Source: Nageia nagi (lineage: Eukaryota > Pinophyta). From it: 64,000 bases of DNA. Each line of letters begins with the position of its first letter. Positions within the stretch are counted from its first letter, which is position 1. The notes under the pieces were generated by a model. The model ran no database searches. It was not told the origin of the DNA and saw only the letters and a list, made by a program, of their open reading frames with translations. Both the position numbers and the translations under genes were made by a program. Below, piece after piece: positions 22,227 through 34,150 of the stretch. The DNA lies in the NCBI GenBank assembly GCA_050084985.1, contig JBITNC010000001.1:147684001-147748000 (forward strand), read 5' to 3'.

Positions 22227-24315
22227 ATCATCTCAATCACACAAACCATAACATTCGAACACTTAGATTATTGTGTTTCAGAAATCTATCATAATCAAGT
22301 GGTATTAGATTTTAGTTTTTTTTAGTTCAACACATTGCTCATTTAATCCTGATGCAGTTCAAACTCGATTTGAATGCGTCATGAATAGATTCCCTAGAAG
22401 AATATAAAAAAAAATTATAAAATTCTAAAAAATTAAAAATTATAAAATCCCAAAAAATTGAAAACTATAAAACAAATAAAAATTATAAAATTATAAAATC
22501 TACCTAGATGGAAACATCTAGAGGTCACTTGGCAATTGGGTGTCCTGCCCTTGTATGATGTAAATATATGTTGCATGTCATTGTAAAAGTGATTATCCAG
22601 TAAATGTGTAATGTGTGAAAAGGTCATTTTAGAATAATATCCTTGTTATCACTACACTCACTTGGTCTTTTCTTTTATAAAGAAATGATATACCATAGAT
22701 GATAAAAAAACATAAAGTTTGTGTTTGAAGAAAAATCTAAAACTCCAAACACTTACGACATTAAAAAAAAATTATGAGAGAATTTGAATGAAATCATTCT
22801 AAGAGATATTAAGAGTGAAAGTTATGTGTCTATCCTATTATTCACTTCATCTCGAACCCAAGAATCAAAAAAAAAAAAGAGATAAAAAAAAAATTACTAC
22901 ATTACATCAATGATTCTTGGGTGATTACAATATCCTCTACCAGGGCTATGGACACCTAACTGGTAGTAGAGCAAGGTTGTAGCGAGATCGAGGGGTTAAT
23001 CCTCATCAGAGCTATGGACACCTATCTGGAAATGGGGCATACCTTACGAGTGGTGATATGTCCATTGTGGTTAGCGACCTTCTTTCCTATGTACCTCTAT
23101 ACGTTTCATACGGATAGACTAGCTTATTAATGTCTCTAAGATATTTCATCTCAAATGATCTAAGAAGGGAAATGAATCTCACTACACACATTGGAGTTTA
23201 TAGATTTTTTATCAACATATAACAATATTGTTTGATATCATCTTAGGTTGTTAAATCTTGAGATAAAGAAAGATAAGGAAGATGTTATAATAACTTGGTC
23301 ATTAATCTGAAGTCACCTAATCTTTTTTCATAGTGAGTATCTTTTATATTATAAAATTTTTTTGTGTTTAAAATCATTTGTGTCATTTTGTTAAACCCAT
23401 TCCTTTTGAGAATATCATTACCGTTGAACATTATTAAAATTGCTTTTTTTTGAAAATGATAAGAATGATTATTTATTGTTCCCCTGACCAAGATAAAGTT
23501 AATGTTCATAAACCTCCAAAATCACCTAATCTTTTGTCATAATTTGTATTTTGTTTGTGTTTAGAATCATTTGTATCATTTTGTTAAACCCATTTTTACT
23601 ATTATCTATTACCTTTGAACATTATTAAAATTTGCTTTTCTTTGGAAAGGATAAGAATGATTATTTATTGTTCTCCTAACCAAGATAAAGTTAATGTTCA
23701 TATGCATCCATAAGTCACTAGTTTGTCATGTCAAGAGGTTTATTGTAAAATTGCCAAGTACGGAAGATGATGCATCTAATTCCACAAAAATATAATAAAA
23801 ATATGTCCTTAAATAACTTAACTTATGTAAAAAACTATGTTATTCCACGTTATCAATAACTTAAATTAACTTAACTTATTAAAATTATAAATTAGATCTA
23901 TTGTTTATAGCAACTATAATCGTACTTATTACTAAATTAATTTTGAGATTAGTAACATCATCAAACTAATTTGTTGATATATGTTATCATTATACATCAT
24001 ACGTTCCACAATTATATCTATGCATCATACATTTTGAAAATTGCATCTATCATTAACATCTATTCATCATCAAGTAATTAAAAGACAATTATGTTTATTA
24101 TAATTTACATAGCATCACATTATACCTATTTTGTCATAAATCTATATATGAAACGAAAACTCATGCATCAAAAATCATATAAGTACCATAAATATCAAAG
24201 ATCTATCTATCTATATATACATCATAATAGTCCATCAAAAGGTCATCATAACATCATGAATCATAAAATAAAACTACAAGGGTCCAATAACCTCGTAAGC
24301 ATATAAATAGTAACA
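22227..24315 (+). other. Tat-A non-coding region between ORFX and antisense PMD
   Basis: No gene is seen. Blocks are shared, inverted, with Tat-B: ~22500-22670 with ~55860-56030, and ~22905-22990 (the CTCTACCAG ... GGTAGTAGAGCAAGG block) with ~55515-55600. Two copies of a unit framed by GAACATTA and TAATGTTC lie at ~23423-23503 and 23618-23700. The unit lies three times in Tat-B. A+T-rich runs (22410-22500) are simple-sequence-like. Confidence 0.75.
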
Positions 24316-26720
24316 TCATGAAAAAGGGTATCCTCAAAGACTACCCCAACCACTGCCTTGTCTGCTAGGACTACTCAATCACCTCCACCATCTACTAGTC
24401 TCTTTGGTACCCTAACCTGGAGGAGTAGTGCCTACAGATCCTGTAGGACTACCTGGACACTGAGCTCCCTATAACTCGGATGAACCAATAGCACCTAAGG
24501 GAGATGCCTAGGGTGTACCACTCCTGCTAGGAAAACCTTGCGACCTCAAAGTCCTACCTGGAGATCCAACTGTGCCCTATGCATTGCTACCTATCTGATA
24601 TGCTGAGATATCTATAGGCATATAACTAGCTAGAGGTATAGGATAGTGAGCCCTAAGAGTAAAAGTTGGAACACCTATCAACCACATCTGTACCAAACCA
24701 CTATAAAAATCTCATTGCTGATAAATGCCATGAATGAAAATTGAAGAACCACTCCCAGAAGTAGAGGATGATCCTAACTGATGAGCCTGAGCTCCCTGTA
24801 AAGAAGAATGAGCCTCATCTCTCTCCTATCTGTATCTATATCGCTCAGCCCTATCCCTGTACATGCATGAGTTGGCCTATGCCAATTGGTATCTCAACTC
24901 ATAAATATCTCCTAGTAAAGTATCAATGCTAGGAACCTATGTAGCAAGAGCCTCCTCGACTCCGCATGCAACCTCTAGGGTAGCTCCCTCCTCACCTACA
25001 CCCGTAGCCTCCTCCTCAGGAGCATCTACCATAACCTCCTCATCGATAGCCTCCTCTCCTGCAGCCTCTACTCTTGTAGGCTCTTGCCTACCTCTCCCTC
25101 TCTTGCTACCGCACCCAACTCCTCAACAACATTGATGTGTTGACGAATGCGTTGACCCTCCAATCCACCCTCTAGGCCATCATCTCCCTCCTCCCACTAG
25201 GTCCTGAATGCCTCAAACACCTCGACATCATCCTCCCTAATATCACCCTCTAATGATCCCTCCTCCTAAGTAGGATCAGGCTCTGCATAAACCAACTGCT
25301 GTACACCATCTGCTGAGATAGTGCCCTCATGCTGATATGGCACTGATGGTGCAGGCACATCCTAAACTAAGCCAAACTGACAATGCACCCTCTCAAAATG
25401 AAAATACTCCAAAAAATCTGCTTGATGACCACTCAAAACATGTGGCTATCGAATACCAGTAAGCTCAGCTGCAAGCTCTCCCCAGATAGGATACAAGTGA
25501 TAAGGTCTGAATCTCACTTGATTTGGAATCAAGTGATTAATCATGTGGCGATAATAACTCACATCTCGATGAACTCCATCTGATGGGTGAATATAAAAAT
25601 CATCATGCCATCTAACTATGCCAGCCTCGTAATCTAAGTGGCTACCAAACCCAGGCATCGGCAATCCTGGAGGATGAGCCATAACTATATGCTCATAAGC
25701 CCACGCTTGCAAGGTGATAGTAACAGATAAAGAGGCCCTATGCCCCTGAGAATAAAAGAATAGCTCTCTGTAAATCTAAGCTAATAGTGTAGGTGCCCAA
25801 GCATACACTGTACCATGTTGTATCATATCTACTATAATGGGCAATAATGACCATGGAAACCTCCCACTACCAGTATTAGAGAGAGCATAACACTATACTA
25901 AACCCATCAAGTATGAAAAATGAATCGCTCCCTGCTGATCCTCCATCCAATACTGGTAGTATCGAATGCCACCTAAGATAATATCAAAAATAATAGTATC
26001 AACTCGAGCGGCCCCATATAAATAAGAAATAGTGGGTAAAGCTCCTGTTCTATCCATCATAGGCAAAATCCTCAGTCCATGAATGGGGAGTCTCTACAAT
26101 CTATGTATATCCTCCACTGTGACAGTCATCTCCCTTGTTGAAAGATGAAAAGTACATGTCACTGTATCCCATTTGTCTAACAATGCAGCTAATAAAGGAT
26201 ACTCCCAATGAATCTGACCCATGTATGGGCCCACTCTAAAACCAATTGACCTGAAAAAAGTATGATCTGCTGGACCTAGAAAATCTCTACCCTCCTGTAG
26301 AATCGAGGGATATCTACCTCGAGGCTCAAAGACGTCTCGAACCTGTGTAATGTTAAAAAGTTCAGCTCAAAAAAAAAATGGTGTTTCACACTAAAATGCT
26401 GATGTTTCTAATTTGTAACACTCAGTCACCGATGTTTGCATTCCAAATGTCGATGATTCTGTCATCCATTCAGCCTAGGTTGGTGATTGCGGTCGAATTA
26501 TAAAATTTTTTACAAAAAATAGAAATAAAATCCTAATCTACAAATTTTATCTGATAGAGATGATCAAAATAACTTCTAAACGTCATTTGCGGTTTCAATT
26601 TTGAAATTAAACGGTTAAATTACAAATTATAAATAAAAAATAAAAAATAAAATTATTTCAAAACCCTACCTCTTCCCGGATAGGTCGAGAATGTCCAGTG
26701 GAGTGTCTACGTGGAGGCAT
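24316..26720 (-). pseudogene. Antisense plant mobile domain (PMD) gene with one intron, in Tat-A
   Basis: Opposite in strand to gag-pol. Exon 1 is 26670-26720 (17 codons, starting MPPRRHSTGHSRPIREE), donor GAG|GTAGGG; the intron is 26343-26669, acceptor TTACACAG|GTTCGA; exon 2 begins at 26342 in phase. PMD landmarks: HWEYPLLAALLDKW, CTFHLSTREMTVTVEDIHRL, LPIHGLRIL, VDTIIFDIILGGI, FPWSLLPIIVDMI, YAWAPTLLA, ITLQAWAYEHI and ERVHCQFGLV. A Gly/Ser/Pro-rich tail follows after a frameshift near 25080. In-frame stops are mainly TAG where Gln is expected. PMD domains are known in plant MAIN-like proteins and in some plant transposons. The Tat-C copy (49877-50850) shares both splice sites. Confidence 0.85.
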
Positions 26721-27400
26721 GGTGATTGTAACGAATATCAATGGTTAGAAATCAATGAAATTGCAACAAAAACTTGTTCTAGTAGACAATGAAAGTGACA
26801 GCTAAAAAGAAATGAATAAGAAAAAGTTAAAACCTTTTCTTTTTATCTAATGGAGAAACCGACTATTGGAGGACGGATGCTGGCGATCGTCATTAAACGT
26901 TGACGATTGTAAGAAAAATGTCGCGTTTGTGAATAGTCATGAAATATTAAAAATTTCTCAAAAATAACCTTAAATTGGCCAAGAAAATCAAAATAGATAA
27001 AATGTGATGTATCATTGTTACAGGAGATCATCTTGAAACCCCATTTTCGGGACAAAGGACAACACCATCAAAACTCATATACTAAAAAAAACTTATACAG
27101 TACATGTGTGCTTAGACATGTAAAACAACATAATAGAAATGTCATGCAACTGTCACACAAGCTCAACACATTGTCATACCGAAAATAGTCACTTCTGAAG
27201 TATATTCAAATTTGTTTTCAAAACTACATCAAATGTTAAAAGAAAACACATTTTATCATAATTTGATAAATCAAAATTTTGATTCATCTAAGAAATTGAG
27301 TCAAAACTTATACCATAAAAAAGCAACAACAAATAATCAAGTGATAAAGCTTTTCATTTTTATATTTTTGAAATCATCAACTGCATTTTCGGTTGATAAT

Positions 27401-27416
27401 TCAAAAAGGGGCAAAA
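27401..27416 (+). other. Tat-A polypurine tract
   Basis: TCAAAAAGGGGCAAAA directly before the 3' LTR start TGTAGATACC. Tat-B (52943-52960) and Tat-C (40773-40790) carry the same type of tract, which links the three elements. Confidence 0.92.
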
Positions 27417-28253
27417 TGTAGATACCTAAAAAGTCCCTTTTTAACTAGTAAACATTGAAATAATCATAACTCTTTGAGACAATATAAAATAGATTTAAAA
27501 ACCATATTATTGGATAGCTCTCATTGAGTACATGCAAAATGAGTGGTCACATGACCCTTTTTCAGTAAAAATTGGCTATTTGGTGGTCACTTTAATATTG
27601 TTATAAAAATTAAAAACCAGTCGCCAGCGACCCAAAACAATTGTCGGCGTTTTAGGATGATCATCGACATCCCCTAGTAATCGTCGGTGACTCTGTAACA
27701 GTCAAACATAAATAAAAAATGATAAAAGAAAGTTGTAACATCTCATTCTTCCAAGATGATGTGGATAGAGGGGGTCAGTTACGACCTACGGTGGCTTTTC
27801 ACTTCCCCTTACCAGCCTTGGAAAATCTCACCCAAAAATCTATAAATACAAGCCAATACAAAGCAATAGGGACCCATTTTTTGAAGTAGGGTAATGCTGC
27901 CAAAATCTTGTGAGCTCATACCTTTTATTGTTTTATGCTAGTTTCAATTTAATACATGTCATACATAGATGCTTTGATGTTATTATCTTTTGCATGTGTG
28001 TAGGATTTACAGGTTGTCCATATCAAGGAGAGAAGCAAACAAATCAAAAACAATAAAGATCTAATACTCTCATTTTGGCAAATGGCATTTGTAAAAGTCC
28101 CTTCCAAGGGCAAATTGTAGTTTGAGCTGAAAATTAATATCGATTTACAATTACAACATTTCTACCTATTTACATAATTTAAGGTTCAGTGAAAATCTAA
28201 GAATAATTGTATTTCATGTTATTCTACATTCCAGCTCTATTTTCACTGCAACA
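27417..28253 (+). repeat. Tat-A 3' LTR
   Basis: 837 bp, paired with 10390-11227. The differences are mostly C/T and G/A, several of them in the CG-rich motif cluster, as expected for methylated LTR DNA. Confidence 0.95.
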
Positions 28254-31200
28254 CTTTTACTTATTAATTGATTTTTTTATCATTGTATTGTCATTATTAA
28301 TTGATTGTTTCATGATGATATTTTTATTTTTCTTATCTTTTTATAATTATGTTATCTTTTTGTCATTATCATTTTGTCTACTTTTTATCATTGTTACTTT
28401 GTTATCTTTTTATCCATTTTGGACTTATTTTTAGGTTAGTTTTAAAATATCATTAGCCATACATGTTCATTTTTCCAAAAACATACATAGTACAACAAAG
28501 CATTTAAACTTAGAACATTTCTCATCATATTGAAACATAAATCATAAACATAAAAATATGCATTACATATATCAAAACATAGTGTAAATCATAATAAGCA
28601 TCGCACCTAGAGCATACATCTAAAACATGCATTGCATACATCAAAACATAGTATAAATCATAAAAAGCATCACACTTAGAGAATATATCTAAAATATGCA
28701 TTGCATCCATGTAAACATCACATGAAAAATATCCATATCATATAGGCATCCATCCACATCATAGATCATGCATGTAACAAAAAGATAACATCTAAAATCA
28801 TATACACATACATAAAAAAATAAGCATATATACATCAAAAATATCCTCTTGGCCATAAAAAAATGATATATATAGTACATGGCATAGAGTACAATCATCA
28901 TGCATATTTGCTTAACCCTACCTCCTAAAGTGTGAGCTGGTCTGATGAGATGAATGGTGTGTGATCTGCTTGACTTCCTTGTATGGTACTATGAACCTTA
29001 TATCACCATAGGGGTCCTTTGAGTCCCTTGAATAGCCCCTATCCTCAAAGGAGTTGGTACTTATATTATTTCAAAATTACACTTTGGGAACAAGGTAATA
29101 TTTTAATGTTCCTTATTCTTTCATTCATTTCAATAAACCTTTCCTAATTCCCACTTCCTTTTTCTCATTCATATTAGTATTTTTTATGTACTTAGTCTTT
29201 TTATCAAAATTTTTTCAAGTCTAATGAATTTTGATTACTTTTTATATGTATGTCAGTCTTAATCATTTTTGTTTCAAAAGTCTAGTCGTTATCTAGCAGG
29301 TGTTGTAGTAAATCTTGGGAATTAGTCCACATCAATTTAACTATTTTTTCGGTAACTATATATATAAAAGAGAGTCATAGGTTATAGAAATTTTGTCTAA
29401 GTCATGTTTGGGAACTAATGTAATATATCTAGGTAGTATTGTAATTTGTTAGGAAAGTAAGTGTCTAAGTCAAATTTCAATAGTTATAGAAGTATATAAG
29501 TTTCAAGAATTATTGTAAATAAGAGCTTAATTCAGTCCAAATTTAGTGGGAGATATTGTAGAGCTCGTCAATTTCCAGTACAAAGTCTCCATCGTATACT
29601 GAAAAATTCATGGGAAGTATTTCATGAAGATAACTATATAGAGCTCATCAATTTTGAATGATGACATCACACTATTCACTCACATTCAACAGGAGGTATG
29701 AAAAGTGATAGGCAGTACCACATTTAGTGGGAGGTATGAAAAGCGATGGGTAGTACCACATTAAATGAGAGATATTTTAGAAGGATAATTAAACATAACC
29801 TATCAATTTATCAATTTTGAGTGATAATGTCATAACTTTTGCCCAAAATTAGCTATCCTAAGGTAGTAAATGATAGGCAATACCACATTCAGTGAGAGAT
29901 ATTTCATGAAGACAATTAAGTAGAACCCATCGATTTTGAATGATGACATCACACCTTTTACCTAAAATTGATGGGTGTTAAATGAGGCCTAATCATCATT
30001 AGATCTCATCGAAGAGACAAAAACTATAGGATAAAAGGGGAAATAATGTAAGAAGGAACACCCAAGTCCACTTGATCATGAGTGTTTGACCCCCAAAGGT
30101 CTATCAATGTGTTAACTACGACTCATTTCCACATGATAGTAGCAATTTCTCCCATGACATCAATGATATACTATTCATTGCCCTCATTATTTTATGCAAC
30201 TAGGAACTACAATGCTTATCATTAATAGTTGTAAAGGAGTAGATAACTACCAACATAATATAATGCTATATCATACCAATCAAGCTTACAGATAGTGCAT
30301 CTTCAATCAGCTACAGACCTAAGAGAATGCAATCAATGATAAATCAAAAGTATTATAGCTTGATAATACAATGGCTCAAAGATATCAAGTTCTTAGACCC
30401 TAACATTGATTGTACTTGTTCACTATGTAATTTGATATAGTTGTTATTGGAATTGTACATTTATGAATAGTTTCTTTTATTGCTTTCAATTAGTAGAGTA
30501 GTTAAGTGTATTAATGATGAATAACCATCCAAAGATGAATGTAAATATATAAATAGTGAACTATTGTAAGTTCAAGGGGTCAAATATTCTAACAAATTTG
30601 CCTAAGTTTATAAGATACTTTCATATATGATAATGCAAACTGATAATGCTTTGCTCTTTGTAACATGTGTCTGTCTATTACACTTTGTGAATGTTATGTA
30701 TGAAATGCTATATTAAGTTGTGGCTATGTATTATGATTGCGAGACCCTAAGGGTAAGATAGTTCACTATTCTCAATCTTGGTTATGGATTGCATCCTTTG
30801 TTGTAATGCCTAGGCTATATAGTTTTAGTTTGTTTTTAGTTTAATGTGTTCATCTCTTTTTTGTTACTCTTAATCTTTTATCTCTTTCATGTTACTTTTA
30901 ACCTTAATAATAGATAGGAAATAGCCTAAAACCTAAAGATTGAGCAAAAAACCAACATGAGCGCATCCCCACCACCTTCTACTCTTTCAAGGACTCTACT
31001 ATTATGAGTAGTGTAGAACTCAATTAGACCAAACCCTTGAGGTTACACTATATTGATCAATAGTAGGATAGTCTATTTTAGGCATGCTTGATGGGACATG
31101 AGTTAAATTCCATATTTAGTGAGTGTGATAGGCCAGATAGCTATTTTTGGTAAGATGTCAATTAGTTTTTTAAAATATTATAAAGTTTTTACTACCTTAT

Positions 31201-31372
31201 TGGTGATTTTGCTATTAACCAATCAATATTTTGAACCCTAGCACCTCTAAAATATAGACTTACTAGAAGTAGTGCCAAAAATTCCCTTATACAACCTAGA
31301 TTTCAAAAGTTATTAGTTCCTCACAAGAGGACTAGGTGAAATATTTCCTAGGTTATATCCCCTCAAATTCCT
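28254..31372. other. Non-coding DNA with two local tandem repeats
   Basis: Right continuation of the DNA split by Tat-A, starting with the target duplication CTTTT. A 69-bp tandem repeat (about 2.5 copies) lies at ~28553-28721. Imperfect copies of a segment with TTTAGTGGGAG(A/G)TAT and ATCAATTTTGA(A/G)TGATGACATCAC lie at ~29540-29990, possibly part of an LTR of relic D. I find no matching second LTR. No gene is supported. Confidence 0.6.
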
Positions 31373-34150
31373 TTGAAGCTTATCTCATTATCAGTCCTAT
31401 TTGATTCTACCCTTAAAAATCCTTCACCTAATACAACTAGTCCAAGCATGGCTCAACCTGCTCCTATTGATTTCTCTACTTGGAATAATGGCCATGCTTT
31501 AGTAGTTGCTGCTAATTTTCTAGCTATTCCTCAAGAAGCTTTCAAGGCTTTACCTAAATGTGATGGGTCTAGTGAAACACCATATGAACATTCTCAAGAT
31601 ATTTCTTTGTTGACTTCAAGCTTTGATATCATTGATGAAACAATGATGACTAGATTATTATCATATTCTTTTGAAGACAAAGTAGCTGAATGGTTTAGAA
31701 CTCTTGCCCCTCAATTTATAAATACCTAGGGAGAGTTATGTCAAGCTTTGGTCAAAAGATTTGTTGCATATGGTGATGATAATACCTTATTAAGCCTTAT
31801 AGAATGTATCAAAAGACATCCCCATGAGTTTATTAACAATTTTAATATCATATTTGAGAAAACATAGAAATATATTCCAACAAGGATTAGACCAACAAAT
31901 GCACAAGCTTTGGTATACTATAGGAAAGCCTTTCTATCAAATCTTAATATGATTATTGTTATATCAAGAGATACTTTACTAGATGTTTACCAAGATGCTA
32001 AAACCTCTGAACATACTTTTGTGTTCTCTTAAAAAATGCAACCAAGAACCATTATGCCCTTGTTTGCTAATTTACCCCCTAAATAAGTTCTATAAATTAC
32101 TCATCTTGAAGTATTAGCCTTAACACCTCCTCCTAAGCCTATTGTTAAGAATCAAGTACCAACACTACCTGCTCTTGCATCTACAAGTATAAATTTTGAT
32201 TCTAATCTCAAGAAGAGAATAGGATAAAGAAATTAGAGGTGACTATTAAGAATATTACTAATAAGCTCACTCTACAAAAGAGGCAGAATCAAGGCTTTAA
32301 TTACAGAAGATATGATAATTAGTACTAGCTAAGATTTTACCTTAAGAATAACCCACTAGAATAATCTAATACTTTTAAAGTAATTGATAATGTAGTTATG
32401 GCTTATTTTGTAGAAAGTGATGCTTAAGGCATTATAGAATGGTGCCCTCCTTGTTCAACTCCTTATTTTCCAGACTCATGTACCATCTATCAACACTAGT
32501 ACTTGGGTTTGTATTCAAACCAAATGATGGAACCTACATCAAATTCTATTCCTAACCTTACCATGGTCATTTTTTGGCTTTTGGGCTATATTGAAGAATA
32601 AGCCAATTATGTATAACCTAGAGCCTCATCTTCAACGACCCCACAATAACCCTAAGTTACTTAGCAAAATCAATAGGCCATTCCAGTGCAACCTAAACTA
32701 AAAAGAGTTAAGGCTCTTATGATCCAACTATAGAATTAAAAAAATCAACTTCTTGGACATCCAGGTCATATTTTTTAGGACTCGGGTAATACTTCCCCTA
32801 CAATAGTAAATCTTGCTATGACAAAAAAAGAAGTCTTAGATAAGGAAATGTTTCATCCATTAAGATATCCATTTATCACTGATTATCATAAGGAAATGAC
32901 CACTCAACAATTTAAAGCTTATCAACCAACAAAAGTAAGTAAGTCTATTCCTTATGCTCCATATAACATTATGAAAGAACTAAAGAAAATACCTTCTAAA
33001 ATGACCATATTTGATGCATTAATAATTTCAGGTCAGATGGACCTTTTGCAAGAAGCTTTGAATTTAAAAATAGTAAGAAAAGGGTAAATGAGGGTAATGT
33101 TGTCTTTGCAATATCTGATGATGTCCCTCTAGCTCCTATAGGTATAAGAAGACCCCCAACTTTTTATCTTTCTCTTAGACTAGAAGGTTGGGTAGTTAAT
33201 AACTGCATAATAGATACTAGAGTTGCTTTAATAGCAATTTTCAAAGTAGTTGCAAATGAAATAAAATTGTATATCACTAGATGCATTGATGGTATCATAC
33301 AATTAGATTCTTTCTCTATATATGTTGTTGGTAGTGTTAAAATAATTTCAATAACTCTTAATGCATTCATTGATATTCGTGTCATCCAAGATATTATTAT
33401 CATTGATCTTCCACCTCTATTTGGGATTTGTTTATCTAGAGAGTTTACTACCAAATTAGAAAGGTACCTAGCATTAGATTATTCACATCTTTTACTTCTC
33501 TTTTAAAATAATTAAGTTAATATTTTGAATGAGGGTATCAAAAGTGTTCATCTTAAAAAGATCATAGAGTAAAACTATTTGAATAGCCCTTAACCTATAG
33601 AAGTGTTTGAAAGGGATACATTTAGAGAAATACTACTAATAACTGAAATCTTTTTAGCAAATAATCTAAATTATCAAGTCATAAACATTGGTATGAGCAA
33701 CTATTATTTACATGAAAATGTGCATCCAATTTCAATTATAGCTAAAAAAGAGCATGAAGTATGGAAAATGTACTTTGATAGAGCTAGATGCAAATATGGA
33801 TGTCGAACTAATGTTGTCTTTAAATCACTAAAGGGACATATGAGGAGATTATTATTCAGATTCATATGGATTTGCACAAATAATGCTATTGAGTATGAAG
33901 CTGTTTGTTTAGACTTATCTAAAGTAATCACTATGGGTATAGATGTTTGATTGTGCATGGGATTTTAAATTGATCATAAAATAAGTAAGAAACCATATTA
34001 GTGCAAAACATCACTATCTGAAGACCTACAAGTATAAAGTATGGGACAATTTAAAACTATTATAATTTTAAGGTTCATTAGTATCCAAATGATGGTAAAC
34101 ATTGGTACATGATTTGATATCAATGAAGAATTTATAGGTTTGTGAACCTC
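31373..34150 (+). pseudogene. Decayed gypsy relic D: gag, protease, aRNH
   Basis: Fragments of a gypsy polyprotein distinct from Tat-A/B. Gag at 31373-32030 shows FKALPKCDGSS, MMTRLLSYSFEDKVAEWF and LCQALVKRFVAYGDD. After a degenerate linker comes a conserved-looking piece at 32818-33087 (MTIFDALIISGQMDLLQEAL). Protease at ~33130-33505 has IIDTRVAL where IIDSGA is usual, and a later DLPPLFGICLSREF. Only about 270 bp further, at 33741-34150, lies an RNase H of the aRNH type: WKMYFDRARCKYGC, CTNNAIEYEAVCLDL, then AKHHYLKTYKYKVW in a shifted frame. No reverse transcriptase lies between. Many stops and frameshifts; LTRs not identified. Confidence 0.75.

Larger units (their letters stand above)
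10390..28253 (+). mobile_element. Complete 17.9-kb Tat-type Ty3/gypsy element (Tat-A)
   Basis: Direct repeats of 838 and 837 bp, both TGTAGATACC...GCAACA, bound a 17,864-bp element flanked by the perfect 5-bp duplication CTTTT (10385-10389 and 28254-28258). It has a tRNA-Asn primer site, a 1.9-kb leader, gag with a coiled-coil N-terminal extension, protease, RT, RNase H, a second RNase H (aRNH), integrase, ORFX, 2 kb of non-coding DNA, an antisense PMD pseudogene and a purine tract. RT before integrase defines gypsy; the aRNH between RNase H and integrase is the mark of the plant Tat group. Frames are broken by many stops and several frameshifts. The LTRs differ at roughly 30-35 sites by eye, mostly transitions. 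Confidence 0.95.

Noticed and set aside
24926-25583. Plus-strand Ser/Thr/Ala-rich and other ORFs
   Set aside because: They are opposite-strand shadows of the PMD pseudogene.
28525-28901. Minus-strand ORFs with repeated MHILD/MHVLD segments
   Set aside because: They translate the 69-bp tandem repeat and its flanks; nothing else supports coding.
29557-30990. 5' LTR of relic D
   Set aside because: An LTR-like start (TGTAGAGCTC after a purine-rich stretch) is present, but there is no partner repeat and no clear primer site before the gag at 31373.
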